Assembly: GCF_020921035.1 (NCBI RefSeq)
Contig: NC_063152.1
Coordinates: 29,077,903-29,141,902, forward strand
Origin: Rhodamnia argentea
Lineage: Eukaryota; Streptophyta; Magnoliopsida; Myrtales; Myrtaceae
Length of the DNA: 64,000 nt
Direction: 5' to 3'
Below, piece after piece: positions 23,893 through 38,210 of this stretch. The number at the start of each line of letters is the position of its first letter. Positions within the stretch are counted from its first letter, which is position 1. Under the pieces are notes generated by a model. It searched no databases, was not told where the DNA came from, and saw nothing but the letters and a program-made list of their open reading frames with translations. The position numbers were made by a program, and so were the translations under genes.

Positions 23893-26800
23893 TTAATGCG
23901 GCCTTCCCAAAGTGAATTCCAGGTTTAGCTTCATGGGACTTGTGCCTGCGAGAATGACCGGCGGTGAACTGATTTCTGATGTCCTCTCGTAGGTTGAGAG
24001 CTTTGGATCCATGTCCTTCTGCGACAGCAAAAAAAGAGAGAAAGGCAATAGAATAAGAGACAGGCACTAGCATTGACTCTGGAAAGATTAAGAAACTGAA
24101 ACATTACGACGAGGTCAGCTTTTTCCTTCCCCCATAAATAAATTATCCAATGGGGGTACTTTCATTTCTTGACCATGGTGAAAGAAATTAAAGTTGTCTT
24201 CTTCTTCTTCTTTTTTCAAAGTTTTTCGGGTAATCAATGGATGGCATTAGTCCAGGAGCTTAAACACTTCTAACTAAAAGTATGTAGAATTCAGAAATTT
24301 CAAGAAAAAAAAAGTGAAAAATTCGGCATGTAGCATGCTATAATTCACCGTATCAAGCAATCTAGAGATGTTCCAACTTCTATAGTACATAATTTCACTC
24401 AATGAAATCTGGGACGTAGACACCTACAGAGGTTCGACATAGCTCCGATAATCGCGGAAACTTCCAGGGAAAAGAAACTTAAAAACTGCTTGTGTTTAGG
24501 GCTTCCTTCATATAAATACCTCAACAGATGGAGTGCTTCCTCCAGAATCCTTTGGCTTGCCATGCAACCAAGCTTCCCTGAAACCAACCAAAAGGAAATG
24601 TAGGTTTTTTCAAAGAGAATATATCCCTAGTTGTCAGTGGAAGCCATGCAGAGGGAAGGGGGGAAAAAACAAAAGATGGGGATAAAGAAAGCTGTCTTTT
24701 TTGTTGTCTCTTCTTTACACAGTCCTCGCTTTTGCGAACTGCATACGTTGTAATAAAGCCGAAAGTCGAGACCCTCACCACGTGATATCCCATTACCCAT
24801 CAAAACACAACAAGAAGCAAGGTAAAGAATATCAGCTTTAGCGAGTGGCAGAAGAGTTTTTTCTTCGAAGGGGGTCCATTAATGGAGGATTTGATTTAAC
24901 TTTGGGATTAAGTTTTCTAAACTTTTAGGTCCCACTTAAAGAAAGTAAAGAAAGAAAGAAAGAAAGAGACTTTAGGAGGAGAGCCCACGAAATCCAAAGA
25001 TGAAGATATCTCTGATTTTAAGGTGGATTTTCCATGTCTTGGGACGAAAAGAATTTTGTAATACGTTTGGTCGTGAAACCATTATGAAGGTTTCACTCTT
25101 TTGTCTCGGACAGACGGGTGGAGAGAAAAGCAGGGGCAAATTATTCTTTCCTCTTTTTGTTACCTCTTGTAAAAGCCACATACTTTACACGTGCATTATT
25201 CAGATGGCGTACGTGTACATGTGTTACAGGAAATTAGAGACCCTTAATACACTCAGCTAAGAACAAAGGCAGAATACACGAAGAATCCGCCTGGCAATAC
25301 ATGCCGAATGTGAGTATTGAAGTATCAATCGGGTTACATGTAGTTTCTATAGTCAATTGCGATGCTTGGAACTTGCCAAAACATTGTTGATCAAGTTTTC
25401 CGTTGGGGCATGCTCGCACCGCCATAATACAAGTATTTATAGAGGTTAATCTATGGATTATGCTAGACCCTGACGGTTTTAATTTGCTGGTTGGCCCTTC
25501 CGACAGTGCTGTTAGAGATGAAGGTTCTAGGGATGAAGTATACAGAGGGCCTTAACCGTAATGGGATGTTGAAAAATGGTTAAGAACCAACAAGACAGGA
25601 AGCATGGTCATAGGTTAGAGTTTTAAAGAAGACAATCTTGAAGCCTTCCCTTAGAGGCCTCAGACGCTGCAACCAACTACTTGACCATGACGGCTAAGGA
25701 ATCATCGCTGACTCTGTGGGATGAATCGAGTGTTTATGAGGTCCGGATGCAGCCCCCAGCATCAACGACAAAGAGACGGAGAATGTTAATGCCTTGCGTT
25801 TTTTTTTTTATTCTAAGACATTGCTCTAAATCTTGCTACAAAACTCAGGAATTTCTGCGCTGAACATGTATGATTTCTCCAAAGCATAATGACGGTCAGT
25901 GGTATGTGATACATTCTATGGATATAGAGCTCAAAGATTTGAATGACTTGGCAAGGAGTTGCTTTGAATAGCAGGATTAGACGGATATGAGATTAATTAG
26001 GTATAGCAGGATTAGACAGAACAATGACTTGGTACGGGGTAGCTTTGAGCAAATTAATATCACAAATTATAAGAATATCTACGACAATATGCGAGCTCAA
26101 AAATCATAGGAATGAAAGTACAGAGAAAATGTTTCTAGTGTAATTCACATTTCTTGACATGAATGAATGTCGAAATTTTAACAATAGTTGTTTTAGTAGT
26201 TTGGAAGCAAGGGACGGCTCGAGGAATCGTTTTACTAGATTCCCATGAGAGCTTGTCACTTCATGAATGAACGGAGATCAAGCATAAATACTTTCAGTTC
26301 GTGTGCATGGCATTAATATTTCACAGGAGAACACAAACGAAATGGGGAGAGAGAAAAAAAAGGGGTCGCATATAAGAGCTAACCTTGAAGAATTGCTCCA
26401 AAGACCATGGTGACTCGAATCTTGACGATCATGCCTTCCAAGTTCCGGCCTTGTCGGGTTCGCAACTTCAATGACCAAATCATCAGAAGTTTCTCCTGAA
26501 GATCCATTATCAAATGCATCCGTTTGTCCTGCGTACAAAGGTCGAGATAGATGCATAAGAAGCTCGTACATGACGGTGCATGTCGAAACATTCTATCGCT
26601 CACATGGTTCATATCATTTTTTTTTTCCCAGAAAAGGGAAACTGGTTAGTTCTTACCTGAAGTTATTGCTCTATCGGTAGTCTTCACGGTTCGATACATC
26701 TGCGAATCCCACGGGGTAAACTTGTTAGTGAGTTTTCACTCGGCATTAAGCGTAAAAAGAAAGTGTTGTAGTTGGGGTTCTATGCAATGCTTAAACCAGG

Positions 26801-27138
26801 TACTGATTAACATAGGCGTGCATGATGCTTTAGAAAAACATTACTTTCCGTATCCAGAGATTCATGCAAAAACACCAATGAAGACCCGCCCACAGGCTGT
26901 GCAAGTGTGTCCAACTTGAGAAGAAAACCCTGTCTGAAACCAACATCATTAAGAAATGATGATGTTCTGTACTTACTCCTTTTTCGTTTTCCCTATTTTT
27001 CCTTCCCACATGACTTTCTAAAAAAAAAAAAGAAAGAAAAAAACTCAGCATAAGTGTGCTCTTCTCTCGGCTTGGCCGACTCCATTTTGAACTCCTCGTG
27101 TTTTTGTCTTCACTTGTTTCTCTGAAATCGATAACAGC

Positions 27139-27171
<33 letters not shown>

Positions 27172-28617
27172 GTTATTTTATTCTATTTTGCTTCTTTTTT
27201 GACTTGGGTTATTGATTCTTGAGAGTGAAAAGCTGTTGATGATTAGTTCCTTTGCAGGACCATCAGATCTAGTAGAGAAAAGGGTGTGCAAAGGGCTTGA
27301 GAGAGAGAGAGAGAGCCTTAAGCTGAGAAAATCTTGGAATCCGAAGCAAATGCACTAAACAGACCTCCGGCAACAATGTCAGCTCTCTTAAATAATGCAA
27401 GTGCTGATGCCAATACCACCATAACAAAGACAAAACTTAGTCACTGCTTAATGTCATGCAATTTCTCAGACAAAGCACAAGATGCAAGAGAGACAGAAAT
27501 TTATGGCTGCATTTTCTTGATTTTCGTTTAATTAGGGAGAGAGAGAGAGAGAGATCGAGATCTTGATAGAAATGAGGTTTTTTTTTTACCTGTAAATGAG
27601 ACTTAACATGTGCCAAGGTTAGATCTTTCACGTCCATTAGCTCAAGGACGGACTTTGGTGTGGCTCCTGAAAAAAAAACCCACGAGAGAAAAAGAGAGAG
27701 CATAAGCAGAAAAAAAAGTAAATATTCTCTTCTCATTTGGTTTCCTGTTTTTGCAACTTCTAAAGAATAAAGCCCAATTTTTTTCTCCCAGGTGGGAATA
27801 ACAATCTGTAAAAGATGGAAGATAAGGCCAAAACATCATAGGAAAGAGAGGAATGACAGAGAGTACAAAGATGAGAAGCATTACTTTCGTGGCCGCCGAG
27901 CAGTTCCACCGCATGGACGAACCGGGCGTGCAGCGTGGTCGTCCACCGCATTCGCGGCGCCCGCATGCTCCGCTTCGCCGGGAACCGCGGCAAGAACCTC
28001 GATCTCATCAGCCCGTGCGAATGGCAAAGGTTAGGAGCGATGGTATTGGTACTATTAGCTACGGAGTTACCACTGTTCGGGTGATGAATTGGTGATGGGT
28101 CTAGATGGTGAAGTTGGGCGGCGAATGGGAAAGCGCTGGAAGAGTTCTGGTGGTACACCGGGATGCCTCTAATCGGTCTCAAGAAGCTGAGCTCTTGGCT
28201 CAGTCCTTGTGGCTGATGCTGCAACACTGAGTGATGATGATGATGATGATGCTGCTGCTGCATATGTTGGTGTTGATTACTGTTGGAGTACTGGTTTTGG
28301 TGTTGGAAGGAGTGGATATGGTTGTTGCCCTGGTGGAGATGGTTGTAAGAGATGTTATTGCTGGCCATTGAAATGTTGCCGCCGCCGCTAATGGTGCTGT
28401 GGTTAGCCCTCGGATTTGACAGGGAGGGATCGAAGCGGGTCTCGTTCCTGGCTGCCATTGAGGACGGCAAGGAGTGGTGGCTCCTCGAGTCGAGGGCCCT
28501 CTTCCAGAAGCCCAAGTTCACCTCATCTTCCGCCGCCCGCCGCCAGGACGACGCCGATTTGGCGTTGGGAGGGCTGATTTGCAGGGACAAATCCGGCTGA
28601 GCTGGGAAGAGCTCCAT
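23893..28617 (-). CDS. KAN2: KANADI-family GARP transcription factor (KAN2-type)
   Basis: Six exons: 27885-28617, 27590-27666, 26657-26699, 26384-26528, 24520-24577 and 23893-24018, all GT-AG. The CDS is 1182 nt (393 residues; Arabidopsis KAN2 is ~388). The N-terminus MELFPAQPDLSLQISPP is characteristic of KAN2. A Gln/His-rich stretch follows (MQQQHHHHHHH), then LRPIRGIPVY. The GARP DNA-binding domain spans about 216-275, beginning RSMRAPRMRWTTTLHARFVH and ending in the K-S-H-L-Q-M-Y-R-T-V-K turn, which is split across exons 1-3. The C-terminus LEFTLGRPH is the conserved KANADI end. KANADI proteins act in the nucleus as repressors that set abaxial leaf identity; the DLSL and LEFTL motifs may recruit corepressors. 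Introns 2 and 4 are long (890 and 1806 bp). A CT-rich leader precedes the start. Confidence 0.95.
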
Positions 28618-29408
28618 CTAAAACAACCCTGAAAGAAGAAACCGGCAGCACGTCGGTTTCGGATTCTCCCTCCGGTGCTTATCCTCTTTCCCTTGCTCTC
28701 CTATAGCGAGGTATATATATCAAGAGACTCTTAGGTAAAAACCATATCAAGAAAACCCAGAAGAAAATGGCGGATGTTGAGAGATTTTCTGTGTGATCTG
28801 GTTATTGGGTCTAGGAATTTAAAGCTGGGAAGAGGGATGAGAGGGCTGGATTCATGGATGGGGTTAGATCAATATGAGACTGGGGAAGAAGTAGTTGCAG
28901 AGAACTTGGAGATGAAAGAGAGAAAGAGAGAGAGAGAGAGATGAAATGAAGAGAGTGGCCTCGTTTTCCTTTGTGAAGAGGTATAAGTGAGAAAATGACA
29001 CTTGAAAATCAAAGAAAGAGAGAAAGAGAGAGAGAAAGAGTTCCCTTTTTTTTTTTTTTTTTTTTTTGGCCTTTTGTGTGGACGTGGGTGTAGGGTAGTG
29101 AGGGTGAAAAAAGAGAGGAAAAGATGAGGGGAAAAGTTATCAATATTTGGGACTCAGTGATTCTTTTTTTCTTTTTCCATTTTTTTTTTACTGCTCTCCT
29201 TTTTACTTTCCATTTCCTGTGCTTTGGGAAGGGAAGTAAATTTTTCGGTAAAGTCTTTCTTTGATTTTAATCCCATCTTAATTTAGTCCCTTTTTCGTTT
29301 TAACAAAATAAGTATTTCAATGCGCGAAGGAGGCTTGCAATGGACTGCATGTGATTGAATTATACGGTCGGTGTTGCTTTTCCACACAACAGTAAGTAGG
29401 AAAGCCTT

Positions 29409-29910
29409 TACGGGTGCCCGTTTGGTAATGTTTCTGTTCCTGGAAACAATTTCTGAATAGAAATGAATTTTTTCCGATTTTGTTCTAGGGAACAGTTTCT
29501 AAGCAGAAGAACGTGTTTGGTGAGTGGAGGCGGTGATGGCGACTGGCATAGAAAAAAAAACAGAAATGTATTTGGTACGATCCTAAAGATTTCTACTCCC
29601 AATTTTTTTCCATCTAAATACAAAAATGTCGGTGGAGGCAGTGAGGGTGATCAGTGGGCGATGCGACGAGTAGCGATGGATTCGTGATTGTAAAAATGAG
29701 TATTAAGTTGCAGTGAGCTTATTTTTCTAAAATGACATTATTTCTGATTTTGTTCTCGGGAACAAAAAAGTTACTTTCTTTAACTTCTTGTTTATGTTCT
29801 CATGAAGAAAATATTAATTTACATTTCTAAATAAATTTCTATTCTTTTTTTGTTTTCGGGAACAAAAGAATATGAATCAAAGAATCTGGAGTATTACCGA
29901 ACAACCCCCT
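29409..29910 (+). repeat. Dispersed element, 'GTTTGGTAATGTTTCT' family, copy 2
   Basis: It begins GGTGCCCGTTTGGTAATGTT and ends near GGGAACAAAAGAATATGAAT. Blocks follow the same order as the copy at 17825-18345, with a G-rich GGAGGCGGTGATGGCGA core. The ends are partly inverted to each other. No ORF shows similarity to a transposase. Confidence 0.6.
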
Positions 29911-30099
29911 TCATTCAACACTTTTGGAGGATTGTTGGCAGATGGAGTACTTGGATTATCGTTTGACACATCAAGTGCTTTATTATACATATGAGCTCTT
30001 ATGTGATAATGATATGCTAATCATTTTTGGATGCAATATCGCTGACCCAATAAGATTTTCCTTTTCATGAATTTATGGTTATTATTATCTGCTATGTAA

Positions 30100-30500
30100 T
30101 GATTAGACCTAATCAAATGGGTGAGACGGATTAGATCGAAAATAGTCTGACCCAAATAAACTCGTTCAACCCGTTTTGTCCCATTTTCCATGCAATGCAA
30201 ATCCAATGACTCATACCCAACCTGCCCTATATTGCTAAAGCGCTTCCATAATAACCCAATCTAGGAAAATCCATATCAAAATTGAGGTGAGTGTGCAGAG
30301 TCAATGAACACGAGATCGAGTAAAGGCGAGAGAGAATAAAGAGATAATCATAGAGGTGAGTTTGGTCCAAATAAATTGTAAACCCATTTACGACACATGT
30401 ATAGCAATCTATGACTCATTTAACGTGTATATTGCGTTTAAATCCATTTATGAGTAATTTATTAAGTATAGCTAACCCATATAACAACTCAGCTAGAATA
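30100..30500 (-). repeat. MITE, reverse-orientation copy of the TAGACCYGTCAAA element
   Basis: It begins TTAGACCTAATCAAATGGGT. The interior runs in reverse order relative to 15121-15576: CCTCACTCAGAGTCAATG-type words, then CTATGACTCATTTAACG, then ATTTATGAGTAATTTATT. The far end is eroded. Confidence 0.55.
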
Positions 30501-32204
30501 TGTTTGTTAATGATTAAAAACACTCGGTTAATCGGTCATGCTACCTTAGCATGTTTGCATGGCTTGTTCCTTTTTTGATGTACCTTCTCCCTTTGTTGTA
30601 TGAATCTCTTCAAATGGATATCATTACCACAATGTAACTTGGAGAATCGTCAAATTATCATCGATAGGCTAGACACCCCCAAACTTATAAATGGGTGTAA
30701 TGTTTTCATTTTTTTTTCCTTTCATCATACTTACAATACAGTTAATTACTAAATTATCAACGATTGTTCACCGAGCGTACTATCGTGTTCGCAGTAAAAT
30801 ATGAAAACATTGTCTTTTAATCATTCTTTCTTGCTTTAACATGACAAGGACAAAAAATTGGATCAAAAAGCCTATAAAGAAGAGTATCCCATCAATGGCT
30901 CAAACCAGGCCATGACCATTGACATTACTTATAAAGCCGATCGATGGAATGCATCATAACCTCATAGATCAGGTTGGTCACGATAATACACTTGGCTCCC
31001 AGGTTCCATCGACGAAATGCATAATAAGCTTATCGATGATAAGTTTTCAATGGGTAGGATTCAAGTGAAGTATATGACATACGGCGACGATAAATTGACT
31101 CGAAGTACACACAAAATTTATCCATCGTCCGAAGATAACCGCCGCTAAGGAATCAGGAGCAGTTGCAAAGCATCAATATAGTAGCGTGCAAGTCAAGACA
31201 ATTAGAGATTTTTGCTGGTGGAAGATCATTATGCATAACGCTACGGTCCATCTAAAGACATAAAAAGAATCGGCGAGAAGCATATCACGAAATCAGCAAC
31301 AGACCGATCATCTATGAAAACGGGATGTTTTGACTCTGCAGATACGAAGAAGAGATGATTGTTCATGGTAGATCGAATTAAATTAGATTTTGCCTAAGTT
31401 TGGAGTTGAACTTGGAATTAGGTTGAGTTTCCTACGCGTTCCACTGACCTCCATTAGTAGTTCATATTCAGTTTCAGTCATGGAGCAAGTATGACATCCT
31501 AAAATGTAAATCCATTTGCTTTGATTCAGTAAAATCTACTGCAATTTCTCGTTGGCATATTACGTCCATTTACTCTTGATTCAAAGTCGAACTTAACAAT
31601 TTGATCGGCCATCGTCCACCCTTGATCAGATTTTTAAGCGCTAATTGAAAACAATTGAGTTTCTACTAACCACAACCTTGTATAAATTCACATAAAGCTA
31701 CTGAAAAGCTTGTACTCTCTATAACTTCGTATTCTCCTTTCACCGGAGCGATCCGACATTTTCAATCGATTTTTCTCCGGCTTTCTATTACTATACATAT
31801 ATATTATCATATGCGGAATTGTCTAATTCAGTTGAAACTACAGGAAATTGCATTATTGTGTTGAAAAACAGTAATTTAATTTCAGAAAATAAGAATAAAT
31901 ATGTTGGGTATGAAACATCACTTCTATTAGTTGGGCATAATGGCAATGTATATAAAAGTCGGTTCTCCGCTATCACGTACTGGCATCTGCTAAGCCAAGA
32001 ACTGTGTACGACCCCATCACTTGACCCACCAAAACAACTGGGATTCTGCTGGATTTTTAAGCACATTCCTTCAATTACTTTTCCTTCTTGTCATAAATCT
32101 GATGCATATGTCACGTTACATTAAGTCCAAAAATAGCTTCGCTTCTCTCCTTTTCAAATTTGAAGGCTTACATAGTTGGAGACCTTTCTAATCACTTGGC
32201 GGGC

Positions 32205-32310
32205 CAATAGGCGTGCGGCCCTGTTGGTAAAGGGATAGGACAATGGAGATGCTAATATTATAGGTGTGGGGTTCGGTTCCCGCGTTTGCAAAGAGGTAGA
32301 GCAAAAGTCA
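32205..32310 (+). repeat. Possible tRNA-derived SINE head
   Basis: GCGTGCGGCCCTGTTGGTAA resembles an A box, and about 40 bp further on GTGGGGTTCGGTTCCCGCG resembles a B box. The spacing is tRNA-like, but no cloverleaf forms. The following AAGAGGTAGAGCAAAAGTC resembles a SINE body. Confidence 0.3.
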
Positions 32311-33074
32311 GAGAGAATAGTGTTTATTAAAAATCACCAAATTTCACTTTAGTCCCAAATTTGCCTGAGCGTCTAAAAATCGCCACTGATTTTTTCTAGG
32401 TTATTAACATCAAGAGGTTGCTGTTGTGTGATACGAAGAGTGAGGTTGTTGATGAAAACACAGATTCGGATAATGAACATCTAATTGGCCACGATATGGA
32501 CAATTTTTGAAGAAATTAGTGGCGATTTTCGAACGTGTGGACAGATTTGGAACTAAAGTAAAAAAATAAGTTCGGCTCAAAGTTGGGATTTTTTAAGGGG
32601 ACCACTCCCATGATAATTAGGTTGTTAGTTGAGGTCCTTTGTTTTTTCCCCCTTTTTTGTTACTTTTTTGACCGTCTGTTAATGAAAGGGAGTGGGGGAC
32701 CTACCGATGTAGAGACTCAAAAATAGGAGAGCAAAAATCAAAGGTAACGCCTGCCAATGCTGTTAAAGGCATTAAAAGCTTAGCATCATCTTTCCATATG
32801 CTCGAAGATTGTTGATTCTTCCTTTTCTCATGAAAAGATTGAAATCCCCACCTTTGTTCCAATCCCTTTGCCTAATTAAATCGCCCTTTGCTTCCTCAAA
32901 CTGCAAAATTTTCGTGTGGGACTCTGCATTTTCACCTTTTTCATTTCGTGTTTCAGATAGGGCATAGGCAGCTCTCCCGATTTGACCTTTATTTTAGTAT
33001 GAAATACCGAAACCTTCGAAATATGCGAACATCGACATAGGCATACACGTTTAGTCTGTTCATTTCTTCTCGAA

Positions 33075-33325
33075 ACCTCAGGCTTGGTTTGTTTAGAGGG
33101 AAATGAACGAATTGAAAAAAAAAAATTCCTAAAAATGATCGCTCGTGTCGGTCGAGATAATTAGTCAATCGAAAATATTTTCATTATCGACAACAGTTTA
33201 TGTCTAAATAATTTCGTGGACGGCGAAAATACTTTTTATTTATTCATTTTAATAAGCGATACAACCGATCATTATTAGAAAAATATTTTTCAATTCGTTC
33301 ATTTTCACGAAACAAGCGCACCATT
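33075..33325. repeat. MITE-like inverted-repeat element, 'TTTGTTT...CGATCATT' family
   Basis: The left end GGCTTGGTTTGTTTAGAGGG and right end ATTTTCACGAAACAAGCGCA are inverted to each other. Inside, TGATCGCTCGTGTCGG and ATACAACCGATCATTATTAG form a second inverted pair around TTATGTCTAAATAATT. Related sequences lie at 36395-36650 (full) and about 17015-17165, 22080-22260, 42630-42740 and 45440-45600 (partial). Confidence 0.65.
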
Positions 33326-36300
33326 AATCTTTCTTCCCTTTCCGGGAAACAAATGGATGGAAGCAATTAATTAAGAAGTAAAAGATATAACAAATCCAAA
33401 ATCTCCTTTTTATGCTTATTAATGGAACATCTAATTATCGCTACAACAAAAGGGAAAGGCGAGTTTTGTTTCTAACTTGGATTTGTATTTTGTTTGCCTC
33501 GATGGAAAAAAATGTGTTGCGACCTTATCATGTGTGCCGTCGAATTCTATTTACGGTTCGATGAGATTACAAGTCTATACATATATCAAGATATTTACGG
33601 GGACACGTCCGAATTAGGGTTTTACCGACACGATCATCCTAATAATCATTCCTGTAACTTATCCAAAAGATTAAGAACGCACCTGGATTTTCTTGCAATA
33701 CCCCCAAGTTTGTATCTTGGCAAGGCGAGGGTGCATGAATTTGAGGAAGCGTCACGTCAAAAGTTTCTTTTTTTGTGGGCTTATTTGTGCATCTTCTTTT
33801 AGTTTGAATCTTTTGTGTTCTTTTTCGTGGTAGCTTTTTGATTTTTGCCCATTAAGTTGCCTCGCTCTTTTGCTTTTTCTTGTGAAGTTGCACTCATCAG
33901 GCAAAAAACTCTTCGACGTACGATGTAGTCTTTGGGTTCTTTGTTTGAGCCTTTTGACATCTTTTCAGTGACGTCTTCCTATCTTGTTTGCTTGCCCTGT
34001 TGGTTCACTTGCAAGTTGCGAGCTCGTGCCATGTGGTTTTTTTTTTTTCTAGAAACGACCGATCAATTTCAATATTGAGGAAACAAATTTTTTGCATCGG
34101 GTGATACCATCATCAGACGATGTACTTGCTCGAGCACAAAATCCATGTAAGGAAAACGGTAAGGTCAATGCGTGTCTGAGTGTCTCTTGGATAGATCCTT
34201 GAGTTTGGCTAGAATCGACCAGGATCGACGAGATTACAGGTCGTTTTCAAGGAGATCATGTACGGTTCATGTTGCCGACCTTAAAACCATCGGTTCTACT
34301 TAAGAAGGAATCGATCGTTTTGATATATGTAGAACCGGTGGTTCTAGGTGAATTCTCTAATAGAACAAGCTTCAGAAATTATTCTTTCAAAAGAACAAAT
34401 TATTCGTCGTTTGATTTTTCCAAAAATATTGGTTATGTAATGAATATTCCTCATCTTTATTATGTCGAGCTTTAGATTTTTAGTTCTGGGTCATAGATTA
34501 TTTCCCCAAGTAATTGGCTGATTTTTTTTGTATGTCTCTTCTTGACCCATTTCTTCTGTAGATATAAACCATCTTAATATACAACAAATTAGAGACATTA
34601 TCACCATTAGAGGTGAATGATTCCAAGTTTCATACAGATTTCATCTAGAACCCGAAATCTATTCATCGGAATGCAGTTATCATTTTTTGGAATTTGGAAC
34701 CTACCCTCCATACCCTAAAACCTGGAACATGCCCCGTCACAGGTTCAATGGTCAATTCCAAGTTCCACCCATTTTCCCCTTGTATTCTTAATTGAATGAC
34801 TGTAATGAATTATCACTTTTAATGACCACAACTTGCTGCTGCATTCCATTGACCGCAATTCATATTTAGACACGCGAATGAATATGAAATATTAACAAAG
34901 AAAGAATCTCAGTCATAAATATTGTTGGAAAATGGAAGCTCATGCTAATGGTTCCAGATTACATACTCGTCATCGGACGTCATGGAATACCATATGATCA
35001 CACGAACATATATATATATATATCAAGAAGAACATAAAAGTTCGTTACGGGTTCCAAATTCTTGGTTCCATCTACTTAGATCACGCGAATACATATACTT
35101 ACTTGTCGGAATAAATTCCACAATTTTTGGAATGTAGAACCTACCCTACATACTCTAAAATCTAGAACCGAACAAATTCTAAATAGGTTCGGTTCCAGGT
35201 TTCAAGTTTTATCCCGAACCCATGCTCCGCCCTAACCCATGCTCCGCCCTAATTACCATATTCTCTTGGTCGCTTCTTTAGATGGCTATACAGCTAAGCC
35301 AAACTTAAAGATCAGAAGACGGAGCCATGGTAATCTCCACGAGAACAGACAATGTCCTTTTTCCCTTTTTCTTTTTTGGGTCAAAAGGAAAGTTCTTAAT
35401 GAAATTTTTTTAAACAAACAAAACCCTCTATGTTTTATAATTGGAGCAGCTTAAATTAACATTGCTTTGTAATTCGCCCAATTGAATGCTGGATAAAACT
35501 ATCATTCTGATCTCTCTGTGTTCTTCTCTAGGGTTCCAGTCTTCCTGACAGCATTAGAATCTATGTAAAATAAACATATATTATTCCTCGTTAAGGGGTC
35601 GAATAGTATAATTGGTGTCCTGCCATGCTTGTGATGCTCAAACTTACATTAAATTGTTCGCAGAGGCCGACGTAGAACAGAAGCATAGAGACTGACATTT
35701 GTGTTGTCCGAAGCAGTGGCGGAGACTTCACCTTATCATCCAGGCAATGTTAGCGATTATAATAATTAATGATCCAATTAACGTCAAAACTCGCGATCAC
35801 ATGACTTGTTCCAAGTGAGATTATTATTAGGGTTTGCATGTTTTGAGGGATATTTTCTTTTCCATGTAGAATTGCCAGATAAAAAAATTGGCGAGGAAGC
35901 ATCCAAATTTTGTCTTTTAGTTCGAAATTCCATAACCATTCGAGTAAACGAATCTTAAATTAATATCTCGTTATAAGTAGAAAAATACTGTCCGAATTAA
36001 TGTTAATGTCATTGTGTGCATGTAGAGTCTCTTCTATTCAGGGTGGTGATTTTGTAATCTGGCTCTTCCTTAGGGCTTGCAAATTATTATTTATGTTCCC
36101 ATTTGCTATCCCCAAGGACAGACGTTGCATGTTAAAGTTATTTTATCCGAAACTGTTGGAACATGGAAAAAAAAATTCTATAATTTTCACGCTGCTCAAG
36201 AAAATTAAGTTCATAATAGATCTCATCTGTTTGTAATCTTCCAAGGTGATCGACTGCCTGAAAGGAAAATCGTCTACATTTCAAACATTTATTATACATT

Positions 36301-36394
36301 TATGATCATAATAAAAGTAAAAAGAAAAGCGATGAGTAAAGGACTTGCCAACATTTGAAAGTTAGACGATGTGACGATACTAAAAAGGATGTTT

Positions 36395-36650
36395 TTAAGG
36401 CTTCGTTTGTTCTCTGAAAAAAAATGAGTGATCGGGAAAATATTTTTGTAAAAATGATTGTTTACATCGCTTAAAATACTTAATCAACATAACATGTTTT
36501 TATTGTCTATGACAATTTGCATTTAAACATTTCCATGGATGATGAAGATATTTCTTGTTTGTTTATTTTTGTAAGCGATACGGACGATCATTTTTCAGAA
36601 CATATTTATCAAATCACTTATTTTTTAGAGAAACAAACGGAGGCTAAGTA
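36395..36650. repeat. MITE-like inverted-repeat element, second full copy
   Basis: It runs from AAGGCTTCGTTTGTTCTCTG to TAGAGAAACAAACGGAGGCT. The two ends pair as terminal inverted repeats (GGCTTCGTTTGTT against AACAAACGGAGGC). Inside, GTAAGCGATACGGACGATCA matches the copy at 33075-33325. It is non-coding. Confidence 0.7.
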
Positions 36651-37724
36651 AACGGCCGTAGTTCAATCCGGAATTAAGTAGCATATGTGTAAAAGTAGTT
36701 GTAAAGGTTCGATTTTTAATGCAGACCCAAAACAACTCCCTCCCAAAAAGTTTGCTATCTTCTCCCTTCTTGAAAGACATCCATTGCACACCACTCGACA
36801 TGGACAAGCACACATTTTCGCCCTACATTAGTTGGCCCATGACAATCCATCGACACATTTATATGCAATTAAATTATTTTTTCTATTAGAAGCAATAACA
36901 CCATAATCAGTTTTTTTTTTCTAATTATGTGAGAGAAAGAAGAGAGAGAGGGGCAATTGACCTCCACAAGTCCACACCGACACTAATTAACATAATTGTT
37001 AATGTTTTGTTTTTCTTCGGACATTAATTACCATTCATTAATGCATATGGTCCGGGGGGTTTTCCAACATCTCTTGGTCTTATTGGAATCCCACTAACCA
37101 AAGCTAGGAATCAAGTAAAGTTCAAGCAAACAATAATTCCGGCACAAAAGGACAACTTCTCTCTCTCTCTTTTTTTTCTTTTTTTTTTATTGGGTTTCTT
37201 GAAAAAAAAGAAATATGTCAATTTTTCTTTTCAATAAATTCCGCCAATGACGTGACCGTACACGTCGATGCCTTTTAAATCATACTTAGATCAAATGTTT
37301 TGGCCCGACAATCACCCCCATATTATCCGAGACAAGGAAAGTGCACATGCCCATATGTTTATCGGCAAATCCACCCAACTTAGCCAATCGAGACCATATT
37401 CAGATTAGACCTCCCAAAAAGGATGCAATGTTTTTCCATGTAATTCAATTCACTCACTCACCACGAAGAAAACGATTATGTTGCTCGGATACCGGCTTTC
37501 ATGCTGATCGATCACTATAACTATTATCCACATCTATGTCTACCGAGGTAAAATTTCGGGAAAGAATATCTCATGAGTCAAGCATCTTTTTCGTGCGACT
37601 TTTTTTATGATTCGGCATACTTTTCGGGAGAATTTTTTTCGACTGACAGGATAAGTGAAGCTATTAGCACACACATGTCATGTTGCAGGGAGTTTGAGGG
37701 GGGGTGTCACGAGTCATAATTGAT

Positions 37725-38210
37725 GGAAAATTTGCCCAAAAAATTAAACATATTGCAATTGTGTTAACTCAGTCCTAAACTTCTGAATTTTTGCTAATTG
37801 AGTCTTAAACCTTTTGTATTTGTGTCAATTCAGTCTATTTGATTAGCCGGTGCTGCCGTGGATAATTTCTAGTAATATTATAATTTTTTATTTTATTTCT
37901 TTTCTTTCTCTATATTTATTCCCCCTATGGTCGGCGAGGCCATGACCGCCTTCGCTTGTGGCTGGCGAGGCCGCCCTTGTTTAGTGGCCGGCAAGCTCCG
38001 GCGACTCTCATCCGCCACATGAAAAAAAAAAAAAAAGACAGAGAAATAAAAGAAAAAATGAATAAAAAAAATTTTTAAAAAATCACTAGAAGTGTCCGCG
38101 TTAGTGTCGAACGGCCAAATGGTCTGAATTTGCACAAATATAAAAGATTTATGACTCAATTTAAAACAAAAAGATTTGGAACTGAATTAGCATAATTATA
38201 ATAGATTTAG
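37725..38210. repeat. Fold-back element of the 'CTACGTGGCACGG' group, diverged
   Basis: The left side has ACTCAGTCCTAAACTTCTGA and TGAGTCTTAAACCTTTTG, and the right side has the inverse (AAAAGATTTATGACTCAATT, AAAAAGATTTGGAACTGAAT). The centre has CGCTTGTGGCTGGCGAGGCC, the GC-rich core typical of this group. The arms lack the intact CACGG word. Confidence 0.55.

Noticed and set aside
26278..26612. Two overlapping minus-strand ORFs at KAN2 exon 4
   Set aside because: One extends the real exon into its introns and the other is the wrong frame of the same exon.
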